A stretch of 64,000 nt of DNA. It comes from Bifidobacterium samirii (lineage in GTDB: Bacteria; Actinomycetota; Actinomycetes; Actinomycetales; Bifidobacteriaceae). A program made the translations under genes and the position numbers. Each line of letters starts with the position of its first letter. Position 1 is the first letter of the stretch. Shown here in pieces: positions 17,750-32,444 of the stretch. Location of the stretch: assembly GCF_003952945.1 (NCBI RefSeq), contig NZ_QXGK01000010.1, positions 20,381-84,380 of the forward strand, in the 5' to 3' direction. The notes beneath the pieces were generated by a model, which worked only from the letters and a program-made list of their open reading frames with translations, did not search any database and was not told the DNA's origin.

Positions 17750-18310
17750 CTAGCGAGTGGCCCGTTCCATGCCGTCGGCGAATCGGTTCAGACGCAGTCT
17801 GCGCAGATGATCCAGTTCCTCGGCCATGGTGCGTGGCGGATTGTCCTTGCTGGATACGACGGCGTTCATCGCCTCCACCACACCATCTTGGTCGCGCTCG
17901 AGCATCACACTCAGGAACTCGTCCGGGTGCACGGCCTCCACCGCGTAGCGTTCAAGCTTCTGCGGCGGGAAATCCTTGAGATTGTAGGTGACGATATAAT
18001 CGGCATCCGCGGCCAGGGCGGCGGCGAGTACGTGCCGGTCGTCCGGGTCCGGCAGATCGAGCGCCGGTTCGAGATGGCTCCAGCCGTAGATGCAATGAGT
18101 GGGGTTCATCGGCCTGATGAACGACAGGAGGCGATCCGCCTGTTCCGGAGTGCGTCCGCGTCTCTCGATGAGCGCGCGACGCGCCTCCTCCAGAATCCGT
18201 CCGGACCACACGACGTCGATCACCTGCCGTTCGTCCAAGGTGAGCATGATGTCAAGCAGCCAGACCGCGGGGAAGATATTGGCGTCAAGCAGAACGACGG
18301 GTTTCGTCAC
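17750..18310 (-). CDS. PIN-domain toxin (VapC-like)
   Basis: A 186-residue protein with the PIN-domain acidic residues: VVLLDANIFPAVW (first Asp), a central Glu in SGRILEEARRAL, and PDPDDRHVLAAALAADADYIVTYNLKDFP, which carries the last acidic pair and the conserved IVTYNLKDFP strand. Such proteins are usually toxin ribonucleases. The GTG start at 18310 follows GAAAGG. The gene lies 15 bp after the HTH antitoxin gene in one operon. The C-terminal 60 residues are an extension beyond the minimal PIN fold. Confidence 0.85.
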   Translation of the reverse strand: MTKPVVLLDANIFPAVWLLDIMLTLDERQVIDVVWSGRILEEARRALIERRGRTPEQADRLLSFIRPMNPTHCIYGWSHLEPALDLPDPDDRHVLAAALAADADYIVTYNLKDFPPQKLERYAVEAVHPDEFLSVMLERDQDGVVEAMNAVVSSKDNPPRTMAEELDHLRRLRLNRFADGMERATR

Positions 18311-18325
18311 GGCATCGCCTTTCGC

Positions 18326-18742
18326 TCACTGGTCGAAATCGGCGACGTAGGCCGCATCGTCTTCATCGTACAGGCCCATCTCCGAGGCCGCGCGGCGCAT
18401 CGAAGCCAGCGACCGCTCCATCCGTTCGCGTTCCCGATGCTGGTAGTCCATCACATCGGCCACATCCACCATGCGGCGCCCGGTGGCGCCATTGCGGGTG
18501 AACGGCAGCCTGCCGGAATCGAGGATGCGGGCCACCGTGCGTGCCGAGCAGTTCAACAGCTTCGCCGCCTCGCCGGTCGTGACCATACGGCGACGTCCCA
18601 TCACACCGAACGCCGCGTTCAACGCCGCCTCGTACGCCTCGGCGCTCAGCTCCACGACATCACCGGCCGCGCCGACGAGCGCACGATCGCCACGCGGAAT
18701 CGTCGTCCCATCAACATGAGGCATGTCAAGTACTGCAGTCAT
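18326..18742 (-). CDS. HTH (excisionase-type) antitoxin of PIN pair
   Basis: A 138-residue protein with an excisionase/MerR-like helix-turn-helix at residues 52-100 (TTGEAAKLLNCSARTVARIL then a wing with GRRMVDVADV). It precedes the PIN toxin and starts from a promoter with a built-in inverted repeat, so it is probably the DNA-binding antitoxin and autorepressor. The acidic C-terminus (DEDDAAYVADFD) may wrap the toxin. ATG 18742 is preceded by AAGGAGGA. Confidence 0.82.
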   Translation of the reverse strand: MTAVLDMPHVDGTTIPRGDRALVGAAGDVVELSAEAYEAALNAAFGVMGRRRMVTTGEAAKLLNCSARTVARILDSGRLPFTRNGATGRRMVDVADVMDYQHRERERMERSLASMRRAASEMGLYDEDDAAYVADFDQ

Positions 18743-18764
18743 GATTCCTCCTTATGTCGTCACC

Positions 18765-18802
18765 ATTCTACCAATTTCTGACAAAACGGACAATAGTCAG
18801 AA
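18765..18802 (-). promoter_or_regulatory. Promoter and operator of the PIN/HTH toxin-antitoxin operon
   Basis: On the minus strand TTGTCC (18788-18793) and TAGAAT (18765-18770) are separated by 17 bases. The perfect inverted repeat TTCTGAC...GTCAGAA (18776-18802, 13-base centre) overlaps the -35 and spacer, ideal for autorepression by the antitoxin. Confidence 0.75.
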
Positions 18803-18930
18803 TTGACTTGTCGAGTCGCATCGTATACGCGCGATGGGTCCATACGCCCCGCATGTCCGCCGGAGTTCCCCTATCATGGAAGCAGGTGGCGAAGGCGCCG
18901 CGGATTCATATGGGGGAATGGAGGTTCCCG

Positions 18931-19170
18931 ATGATCGTCTGGTTCATCATCCTGGAATTGCTGCTGATCGGAATGGGGCTGTTCGCGCTGCTCCGCCCGA
19001 CCGACATGTGGCGGTTGGAGCACTTCCTCTCCGTGCGCGGCGGAGAACCCACTGACTTCTACCTGTTCATGACCCGCCTCGGAGGAGGGTTCTCGCTGGC
19101 CGCCGCAGTCGCGCTCCCCATCTTCCTCGTCCTGAACGGCTTCTTCAGCGAGCCGGGCGTCTGGTGGTAG
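18931..19170 (+). CDS. Small two-helix membrane protein, DUF6199-like
   Basis: A 79-residue protein with two membrane segments (residues 2-20 and about 52-70) and the conserved connecting stretch LRPTDMWRLEHFLSVRGGEPTDFYL, which resembles the DUF6199 family of small membrane proteins. The ATG at 18931 has GGAGG six bases upstream. The longer reading frame from 18754 overlaps the antitoxin promoter and is rejected. Function unknown; monocistronic. Confidence 0.7.
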   Translation: MIVWFIILELLLIGMGLFALLRPTDMWRLEHFLSVRGGEPTDFYLFMTRLGGGFSLAAAVALPIFLVLNGFFSEPGVWW

Positions 19171-19185
19171 GACGCCGCATACGGT

Positions 19186-19232
19186 CGGATATGGTTGCGC
19201 CCCGGTGAACCACCGGGGCGCAACCATATCCG
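19186..19232. terminator. Perfect 22-bp hairpin between convergent genes
   Basis: Arms of 22 bp (start CGGATATGGTTGCGCCCC) with a 3-base loop, without mismatches, between the DUF6199-like gene and the convergent mrp gene. Probably a two-way terminator although no T-run follows. Confidence 0.85.
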
Positions 19233-19262
19233 GACGATCCGTACGGCGCGGTGGCCCGCCGG

Positions 19263-20381
19263 TCAGGCCATGAGCCGCTCGGCCAGCGAACGGAACGCCT
19301 GGCCCATCGCGTCGTCGCGCAGCGTGCCGTCGGCGTTGAGGACGGCCGGGCGGCCGGATTCGCCGGTCTCGCGGAACTCGGGTTCGAGCGGCAGCTGGGC
19401 CATGAGCGGCACGTCGTGTCCGAGCGCGGCGGTCAGCTGTTCGGACACGCGCGCGCCGCCGCCGGCGCCGAAGATCTCCAGTCGTTCGCCCTTGTGCTCG
19501 TACCAGCTCATGTTCTCGACCACGCCGCGCACGCGCATCGGCACCTGCAGGGCCACGAGTCCGGAGCGCACGGCCACGTCGGACGCGCTCGGCTGAGGCG
19601 TGGTGACGACGACGAGTTCGGCGTTGGGCAGCGCCTGGGCGACCGAGATCGCCATGTCTCCGGTGCCGGGCGCCAGGTCGAGCAGAAGCACGTCGGGCGT
19701 GCCCCACCAGATGTCGGAGAGGAACTGTTCGAGCGAGCGCTGCAGTCGCGGCCCGCGCCACAGGATCGCACGGTCGGCGCCGGCGAACATGCCGATCGAG
19801 ATGAGCTTGACGCCCCACGCGGTGACCGGCATGAGCATGCCGTCGAGGTTGGTGGGCTGCGTGGTCACGCCGAACAGGCCGGGCAGGGAGAAGCCGTAGA
19901 TGTCGGCGTCGATGGCGGCCGTGTCGTAGCCGAGCGCGGCGAACGTGGCGGCGAGGTTCGCCGTGACCGACGACTTGCCGACGCCGCCCTTGCCGGAGGC
20001 GATCGCGAAGATGCGGGTCTTGACGCCCGGCTTGCTGAACGGGTTCTGCCGGCGTTCGGCCTTGAGTCCGGCAACGAGGTCGGCGAGCTTGTCGCGGCTC
20101 ATCGAAGAAACCTCGATGTGCGGGGTGAGCGCGGCGCCCGGATAGGATGCGACGGCGCCGTTGATCTGGTTGGTGATGGTCTGCGACAGCGGGCAGCCTT
20201 CGACGGTGAGTTCGACGCGGATGTCCACGTCGTAGCCGCCTTCGGAGGCGGGATGCGCGTCGATGGCGGCGATCATGCCGAGTTCGGTGACGGAGCGGCC
20301 CAGCTCGGGGTCGATGACGTGGCTGAGCCGCTCGTAGATGTCCGCTTCGATCTGTCGGATGTCGGGTCGGATGTCGGTCAT
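19263..20381 (-). CDS. mrp: Mrp/NBP35 iron-sulfur cluster carrier ATPase
   Basis: A 372-residue protein that carries and transfers iron-sulfur clusters. The N-terminal MIP18/DUF59 domain (residues 8-95, with VDIRVELTVEGCPLSQTI) is followed by a deviant Walker A P-loop, IASGKGGVGKSSVTANL, and the Mrp motifs AAIDADIYGFSLPGLFG, LLLDLAPGTGDM and VVENMSWYE. The usual paired CxxC cluster ligands near the C-terminus are not evident, as in several actinobacterial Mrp proteins. It lies 81 bp downstream of ligA. Confidence 0.92.
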   Translation of the reverse strand: MTDIRPDIRQIEADIYERLSHVIDPELGRSVTELGMIAAIDAHPASEGGYDVDIRVELTVEGCPLSQTITNQINGAVASYPGAALTPHIEVSSMSRDKLADLVAGLKAERRQNPFSKPGVKTRIFAIASGKGGVGKSSVTANLAATFAALGYDTAAIDADIYGFSLPGLFGVTTQPTNLDGMLMPVTAWGVKLISIGMFAGADRAILWRGPRLQRSLEQFLSDIWWGTPDVLLLDLAPGTGDMAISVAQALPNAELVVVTTPQPSASDVAVRSGLVALQVPMRVRGVVENMSWYEHKGERLEIFGAGGGARVSEQLTAALGHDVPLMAQLPLEPEFRETGESGRPAVLNADGTLRDDAMGQAFRSLAERLMA

Positions 20382-20462
20382 TTCGTCCTCCTTAATGCGC
20401 GTACCACACTAGCGTGAAGTGCGCCGGCATGCCAGAGGCGTCGGCGGACGGCCGTCGGAAGG

Positions 20463-26935
<6,473 letters not shown>

Positions 26936-27025
26936 GCCCCATATTGTTTCAACGCAACCCGACATGGAGGCCCGATTGACGCCCTCGGAGTAATCGCGGC
27001 GCGGCGGCGTCCGGCGCGGTCCCGA

Positions 27026-27037
27026 TACAATGTTGCC
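27026..27037 (+). promoter_or_regulatory. -10 box seven bases before the start of the GT-C-like gene
   Basis: TACAAT (27026-27031) is six bases before the GTG at 27038 and no ribosome-binding site is visible, suggesting a leaderless transcript. No convincing -35 was seen at the normal spacing. Confidence 0.5.
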
Positions 27038-29338
27038 GTGTCATCTTCGCTTTCCCGCCGCATCATCCGCCCGCGCACGCTGGCCGCCGCCTGCATGGCC
27101 CTGCTGGCCGTCCTCGCGGTCGAATGCGCCGTGTTCAACCTGCCGTTCTGGTCGACGCTGTCGGCGAGCACCGATTCGTCGGCCGCGACCAACGCGATGG
27201 GCGCCGGTCTCGTGCGCGACGACGACGGCATGCTGCGCGTCGTCGACCCGACCGCCGCGTATCTGGACCTGACCGCCGACGGCACGTCCGACTACGTGCG
27301 CGTCGACGTCGCCGCGACCGACGACGCGACCGACACGGCCGACACGACCGACCTGCTGCGCACCTTCCATCTGCGCTTCGACCTCGACGGCGCCGCCGGC
27401 GACGTGCGGCCGGTGTGCGTCAACGCGCCGCGCTCCCGCTATGCGAGGACGGGCCGTGCCACGTCGATCCGCGTATGGGTGCAGGAGCCGGCCGGATCGC
27501 GCCTGCCGCTCGCCGCCGTGCGCGCCAACGCGAAGGTGCCGTTCTTGTGGAGCTGGGCGCGCGTGGCGCTGCTGTCGGCCGTGGTGGCGCTGTGCGTGGC
27601 GTGGCGGCCCGGATCGCGCCTGTGGCGCACCCGGCTCGACCCCGCCGACCGCGCCCAGCGGCGGGCGCTCGCCGCGACGCTGGGCGCGCTGGGCGTCGCC
27701 GTCCTGGCGACCGCCGGCTGGTCGATCGCCGTCATGGGGCCGCTCACCTTCCATGACGAGGGCTGGTACACGTACGATTTCGACCAGTACGCGCATGTGG
27801 CCGACGCGCTGCTGCACGGCCGCGTCTGGCTCGACCTGCCGGTCTCCGACGCGCTCGCCGCCGCGCAGTCCCCCTACGACGTGGACGTGCGCGCCTCGCT
27901 GCTCGCCTCCGGCGACGGCCCGCTCTACTGGGACTACGCCTACCATGACGGCCACTGGTACTCGTATTTCGGCGTGCTGCCGGCCGTGCTCCTCTACCTG
28001 CCGTATCAGGCGCTCACCGGCCGCATGCTGCCGACCGGCGCGGCCGTGCCGATCCTCATGTTCATGTTCACCGTGGCCGCCTGCCTGCTCATCGTGCGGC
28101 TGCTGCACCGTTTCGCCCCGTCCGTCTCGCTCGCCGCCGCGTCGATGGCGGTCGTGGGCTTCCTGATCGGCGCGAACGCCTGCTACCTGTGGTTCCGCAC
28201 CAACTTCTACTCGGTGCCGATCGCCGCCTCGCTCGCGTTCACCTGTCTGGGACTGTGGTTCTGGCTCGGCGCGCTGCCGCAGGCGGCCGACGACACCGCC
28301 ACCGGTCGCCACAGGCCCGACGGCAGAGTCGCCGGCCGCCCCCATGGCGAGGCCAATCGCGCTCATGCCGCCGTCGGCGCAGCCGCCGATGCCGGCACCG
28401 CACGTCGCCGCCGCCACCGCGACGCGGCCACCGGACTGTCGCTGCCGCATCTGGCGGCGGGCGGCGCGTGCATCGCCGCGAACTTCGGCTGCCGTCCCAC
28501 GTTCTGTCTGGCCGCGCTGCTCGCGTTCCCGCTGTTCTGGACGCAGATCGCGCGTCTCGCCGCCGGACTGCGCGCCCGACTGTTCGGCGTGCGCGAGGCG
28601 CTGCGCGCGCCGCTGGCCATCGTGCTGCCGGCGCTCGTCGTGGTCGCCCCGCTCATGGCGTACAACGCGGCCCGGTTCGGCTCGCCCCTCGACTTCGGCA
28701 GCGTCTATCAGATGACCATCACCGACATGGTGAACTACCGTCTGCCGTCCGTGGACGTGCCGTTCGTCGTGTTCTATTACCTGTTCGCGCCGTTGCGCTT
28801 CGCCGGCGACTTCCCCGCCCTCGCATTGCAGCCCACGCCGCTGCCCGAGTGGGCGTTCACCGAGCCGGTGGTCGGCGGCCTGTTCGCCCTGTGTCCGATG
28901 GCGCTGCTCGCGTTCCTCCTGCCGTGCATGCGCACGCGCCTGTCCGCCGCGTACCGGCGCACGCTGACCGTCGCGCTGGTTCTGGCGCTCGTCCTGGTCG
29001 TCGTCGATTCGTTCGCCGGCGGTCTGGGATGGCGGTACATGGCCGATTTCGGCTGGCTGTTCTCGCTGGCGTGCCTGCCGGCGTTCGTCCGGCTCGCCGA
29101 CGGCACTGCCGCCTTCGACCCGCCGGTGCGCGAGGATTCGCTCGCCGAACCGTCGTACCGCAGGACGCCGGCCCATCGGTATCTGCTGCGGCTCGCCGTG
29201 ATGCTGCTGATGATGGCGATGCTCGCGGTCGCGCTGATGTCGTGCTTCGTGCGAGGCCGTTCCGATTCGCTGTCGGCCAACAATCCGGCGCTGTTCCACG
29301 AGGTGCGCTCCTGGTTCGCGCTGCTGGGCATCGGCTGA
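27038..29338 (+). CDS. Polytopic membrane protein, GT-C glycosyltransferase-like
   Basis: A 766-residue protein with an N-terminal membrane helix, an extracytoplasmic beta-rich domain of about 120 residues and about ten further helices. After the second helix it has FHDEGWYTYDFDQYAHVADALLHGRVWLDLP, an acidic loop like the catalytic D/E loop of GT-C polyprenyl-phosphosugar glycosyltransferases, then WDYAYHDGHWYSYFGVLPAVLLYLPYQ. I infer a lipid-linked sugar transferase acting outside the membrane, without proof. A Pro/Ala/Arg-rich loop (residues about 420-470) is variable. GTG 27038 is chosen because of the -10 box. It is followed by an arylsulfotransferase-like gene, which may act on the same surface glycan. 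Confidence 0.65.
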   Translation: MSSSLSRRIIRPRTLAAACMALLAVLAVECAVFNLPFWSTLSASTDSSAATNAMGAGLVRDDDGMLRVVDPTAAYLDLTADGTSDYVRVDVAATDDATDTADTTDLLRTFHLRFDLDGAAGDVRPVCVNAPRSRYARTGRATSIRVWVQEPAGSRLPLAAVRANAKVPFLWSWARVALLSAVVALCVAWRPGSRLWRTRLDPADRAQRRALAATLGALGVAVLATAGWSIAVMGPLTFHDEGWYTYDFDQYAHVADALLHGRVWLDLPVSDALAAAQSPYDVDVRASLLASGDGPLYWDYAYHDGHWYSYFGVLPAVLLYLPYQALTGRMLPTGAAVPILMFMFTVAACLLIVRLLHRFAPSVSLAAASMAVVGFLIGANACYLWFRTNFYSVPIAASLAFTCLGLWFWLGALPQAADDTATGRHRPDGRVAGRPHGEANRAHAAVGAAADAGTARRRRHRDAATGLSLPHLAAGGACIAANFGCRPTFCLAALLAFPLFWTQIARLAAGLRARLFGVREALRAPLAIVLPALVVVAPLMAYNAARFGSPLDFGSVYQMTITDMVNYRLPSVDVPFVVFYYLFAPLRFAGDFPALALQPTPLPEWAFTEPVVGGLFALCPMALLAFLLPCMRTRLSAAYRRTLTVALVLALVLVVVDSFAGGLGWRYMADFGWLFSLACLPAFVRLADGTAAFDPPVREDSLAEPSYRRTPAHRYLLRLAVMLLMMAMLAVALMSCFVRGRSDSLSANNPALFHEVRSWFALLGIG

Positions 29339-29342
29339 CGGC

Positions 29343-29375
29343 CGGCTGGGCGCCTTTTCCAGCGGGCGTCCAGCC
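29343..29375 (+). terminator. Imperfect hairpin after the GT-C-like gene
   Basis: GGCTGGGCGCC and GGGCGTCCAGCC form an imperfect stem with a TTTT-containing loop just after the stop. The rest of the gap to 29470 contains no recognised element. Confidence 0.45.
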
Positions 29376-29470
29376 AACGCTCCAATGACGTTCCGGCTCC
29401 GCTCCGGAAACGTCCCGGCCCCGTCCCGGCGACGCCTTGCGGAAGTTCCGGTTTCTCCAAGGATGGGCGT

Positions 29471-29488
29471 ATACCCATGGATGGGTAT
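29471..29488. promoter_or_regulatory. Perfect 8-bp palindrome, possible operator of the sulfotransferase gene
   Basis: ATACCCAT-GG-ATGGGTAT lies 30 bases before the ATG at 29519, with a further half-site (GATGGGCGT) beside it at 29462. It looks like a repressor-binding site. Confidence 0.5.
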
Positions 29489-29518
29489 CGTCCATCATGC
29501 AGACTTCCGGGGTTCACC

Positions 29519-31186
29519 ATGCAATCATTGCGATCGTTTCCGCATCGTCGCGCCGTCGTGCGCGCCGTCGGCGCCCTGTGCGCGCTGACCGTCGTCGTCG
29601 CGCTGGGACTGTGCGCGACGACCGGCGGGGCGTCGTCGGTCCGCGCCGCGCGCATCGCACGACTCAACGCGCGCATCGCCGACATCTACACCGACGACTA
29701 TCAGCAGGCGGCGCACGACGCGCTCGTCGCCGAACGCGACGCCAGGGAGCACGGCGTCGACGACATCTTCGTCAAGGACAACCCGTACGGCACCAACACC
29801 ACATCGCTGTACGTGTACTTCACGTCACGCTACGGATCGAACGTCACCTACACGGTGTCGGCCGACGGCTACCCCGACTTCACGCAGCAGGCGTACCAGG
29901 GCGACGAGGACTATCCCACCGAACACGAGTTCCTCGTCCTCGGCCTCGTCCCCGGCGTGACCAACACGATCACGTTCACCCTCACCGACGACAACGGACT
30001 CGACCTCACGTACGCCATCGAACACGACGGCCCGACGCTGCTGGGCACCGAGGAGACGCGGCTCGAACAGACCGTCGCCCCCGACGACGGCACCGATCTG
30101 GGCGACGGCCTGTATGCGGTCATGGGCAATGACAGCGACGACCAGGACTTCCTCTACTACTACGACACGGACGGCGTGCTGCGCGGCGAGATCCCGCTCA
30201 AATACTACCGGGCGCACCGGCTCCTCTTCTCCGACGGGCTCATGTGGTTCTCCGCGTCCACGCACACCATGGTCGGCATGGACCGGCTCGGCCGCCTCGA
30301 GAAGATCTACGACCTGTCCGACGACTACATCCTCCACCACGACTACGCGCTCGACGCCGACGGCAACATCGTGCTGCTCGCCACCCAGCTGGGACGCGAC
30401 GACCACGCCGTGCAGGACCAGGTCGTCAAACTCGACACCGACACCGGCGAGACCACGCCGCTGCTCGACTTCGGCGAGCTGCTGGCCGACTACAAGCAGA
30501 CGACCACGCACGCCGGCATCGACGAGTCAGACCCGAGCGCGACCGACCGCTGGGACTGGCTGCACTGCAACACCATCCAGCTGGTGGACGACGGGTCGGC
30601 CATATTCTCCGCGCGCGAGACGTCCACCATCATCAAGATCGACGACCTGGAAGGCGAGCCGAAGCTCGACTGGATGATCGGCGAGCCGAGCGTGTGGGAC
30701 GGCAGCGGCTACGAGGACTCGTTCCTCGCCAAGGACGGCGACTTCGGCGACACCGGCGGCCAGCACTCCATCACCGTCGTCCAGGACGACTCGCTGCCCG
30801 ACGGCCAGTACTACCTGTACATGTTCGACAACAACTACGGGTACGCGTCCACCCGGCCCGACTTCGACTGGAGCGTCGTCGACGGGATCGAGACCGAAGG
30901 CCTGACCGGCAACGACGACGCGCGATCCCAGTACCGCCGCTACCTCGTCGACGAGAACGCGCGCACGTACCGCGAGACCGACCAGTTCGACGTGCCGTTC
31001 TCCCCCTATGTGAGCTCCGCGCAGGAGCTCGACGACGGGCACATCCTCATCGACACCGGCCAGCAGGGCCTGTTCGGCGTGTACGACACGGACGGCACGC
31101 TGCTCGCGCAGTACCGGATGAAGCTCGCCACAAGCTACGTGTACCGCGTGTACCAGTACGGGTTCAAGGGCTTCTACTTCGCCTGA
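29519..31186 (+). CDS. Arylsulfate sulfotransferase-like (ASST) secreted protein
   Basis: A 555-residue protein with a signal/anchor helix (about residues 14-36), so extracytoplasmic. The rest is a beta-propeller-like ASST fold. The catalytic residues known from E. coli AssT have counterparts: LHHDYALDADGN (near residue 271), WDWLHCNTIQLVDDG (near 348), FSARETSTIIKID (Arg near 366) and GGQHSITVV (near 415). Typical AssT transfers sulfate between phenolic esters; the acceptor here is unknown. ATG 29519 is preferred over the in-frame start at 29477 because the latter lies inside the palindrome. It follows the GT-C-like gene and may sulfate or otherwise modify a surface glycan. Confidence 0.82.
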   Translation: MQSLRSFPHRRAVVRAVGALCALTVVVALGLCATTGGASSVRAARIARLNARIADIYTDDYQQAAHDALVAERDAREHGVDDIFVKDNPYGTNTTSLYVYFTSRYGSNVTYTVSADGYPDFTQQAYQGDEDYPTEHEFLVLGLVPGVTNTITFTLTDDNGLDLTYAIEHDGPTLLGTEETRLEQTVAPDDGTDLGDGLYAVMGNDSDDQDFLYYYDTDGVLRGEIPLKYYRAHRLLFSDGLMWFSASTHTMVGMDRLGRLEKIYDLSDDYILHHDYALDADGNIVLLATQLGRDDHAVQDQVVKLDTDTGETTPLLDFGELLADYKQTTTHAGIDESDPSATDRWDWLHCNTIQLVDDGSAIFSARETSTIIKIDDLEGEPKLDWMIGEPSVWDGSGYEDSFLAKDGDFGDTGGQHSITVVQDDSLPDGQYYLYMFDNNYGYASTRPDFDWSVVDGIETEGLTGNDDARSQYRRYLVDENARTYRETDQFDVPFSPYVSSAQELDDGHILIDTGQQGLFGVYDTDGTLLAQYRMKLATSYVYRVYQYGFKGFYFA

Positions 31187-31268
31187 CGTCCGGGTGCCTC
31201 GCCCCGAGTGAAAGAGGGGCGGCAATTCCACTCCCGAATCTCCCGCCGCATCAGCCCCTCACCGCCGC

Positions 31269-31366
31269 GACACGCCCGAATTGGTCACACAGAACCAGGG
31301 TTGTCTCTCCAAAACCCGGTGTTTCCGTGAACAACCCGCCTTCTGCATGACCAGTCCAGGCGTGTC
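31269..31366. repeat. 98-bp imperfect palindrome, family A copy 1
   Basis: Ends GACACGCCCG and GGCGTGTC are inverted; inner arms CAGAACCAGGGTTGT and ACAACCCGCCTTCTG are imperfect complements. Related to the copies at 31464-31560 and 61115-61212. The gap 31187-31619 has no gene beside these repeats. Confidence 0.82.
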
Positions 31367-31463
31367 GAGCGCTGCGCCCGGGCCTCAGCAAAGGCATCTC
31401 CAACCCGGATTCCCGACTTCGCCCGTTCTCAACAAGAGATAAAAGGACATCCGTCCTGTAGGG

Positions 31464-31560
31464 ACACACCCGGATTGGTCGCACAGAATAGAGGTTGTCC
31501 CGCCTAGACCCGGGGTTTCCGGATATAACCTGTCTTCTGTATCACCAGTCCGGGTGTGTC
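31464..31560. repeat. 97-bp imperfect palindrome, family A copy 2
   Basis: Same design as copy 1: GACACACCCGGATTGG... with ...CCAGTCCGGGTGTGTC at the other end, about 195 bp apart in direct orientation. Alignment by eye shows identity over most of the length, with the arms better conserved than the loop. Confidence 0.82.
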
Positions 31561-31619
31561 GCATCGCGGGCTGCCTCAAACCCTGCCGGGGCCTGCCCCG
31601 GCTGCCGTACCATGAACGC

Positions 31620-32429
31620 ATGAGACTCTTCTCCCGCACCCCGTCCGCCCCGGCCGCGGCCGTCACGTTCACACTCGAATCCGCCGGGTTTGTCTATCCG
31701 GAAGGTCAGACCGGCCTCGAACCGACGACGCTGTCGATCGGCCCGTCGGACCGCCGCGTCGCGCTCATCGGCCTGAACGGGTCGGGCAAAACGACGCTGC
31801 TCAAGCTGCTCGACGGCGCGCTGGCCGCCACATCCGGCACCGTGCGGCTCACCCCGGCCGCCGCCGACGGCACTCCGGCCGGCACTCCCCTCGACCCGTC
31901 GCGGCGCGGCGACGCGAAGCAGGTCGAGTCTCTCGTCGGCCGCGTGCGCCGCGAGGAGATCCCCGACGCCTACTATCGGGCCGAATCGATCCGCCAGGCG
32001 GTGGCCGAGCCGCTGCGCCGGCGACGCATGGACGAGACGTCGCGGCAGGCGCTCATCGGCAATCTGTTCGCGCATTTCGACCTGGCCAAAGTCGCGCATC
32101 TGCCGGCGTCCGCGCTCAACGCCGAACAGCGGCATCTGCTCGCCATCGCGGGTGCGCTGGGCCTGTCGCCGGCGGCGATCGTGGCCGACGAGCCGACCAA
32201 GGGGCTCGACGAGGTCGCGTCCGCGCATGTGGCGTCCGCCCTGTTCTCGTACGACCGGCAGGTGGTGTTCTCCACGCATGACACGGCGCTCGTCACCCGC
32301 CCCGAATACGCGATCGGCCGCGTGCTCGTCCTCGACGACCACCGCGTCGTCTTCGACGGCCCGCCCACCGACGCCGTCACCCGGTACGAGGCGATCATCC
32401 ACACCAAGTACGAGGCCATGCGTGGCTGA
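31620..32429 (+). CDS. ABC transporter ATP-binding protein with degenerate signature motif
   Basis: A 269-residue ATPase of the CbiO/EcfA type. Walker A is GLNGSGKTT, Walker B AAIVADEPTKGLD and the H-loop FSTHDTAL, all intact. The signature helix is LNAEQRHLLAIAGALG instead of LSGGQ, which is unusual. No permease gene is adjacent, so the partner is encoded elsewhere. TACCAT (31608-31613) lies six bases before the ATG at 31620 without a ribosome site, suggesting a leaderless transcript. It could be the ATPase of an ECF-like or biotin-type system. Confidence 0.85.
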   Translation: MRLFSRTPSAPAAAVTFTLESAGFVYPEGQTGLEPTTLSIGPSDRRVALIGLNGSGKTTLLKLLDGALAATSGTVRLTPAAADGTPAGTPLDPSRRGDAKQVESLVGRVRREEIPDAYYRAESIRQAVAEPLRRRRMDETSRQALIGNLFAHFDLAKVAHLPASALNAEQRHLLAIAGALGLSPAAIVADEPTKGLDEVASAHVASALFSYDRQVVFSTHDTALVTRPEYAIGRVLVLDDHRVVFDGPPTDAVTRYEAIIHTKYEAMRG

Positions 32430-32444
32430 TTACCTCCGATTTCA

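Noticed and set aside
26976-26981. TTGACG as -35 for the GT-C-like gene
   Set aside because: It is 44 bases from the TACAAT box, too far for a sigma-70 type promoter.
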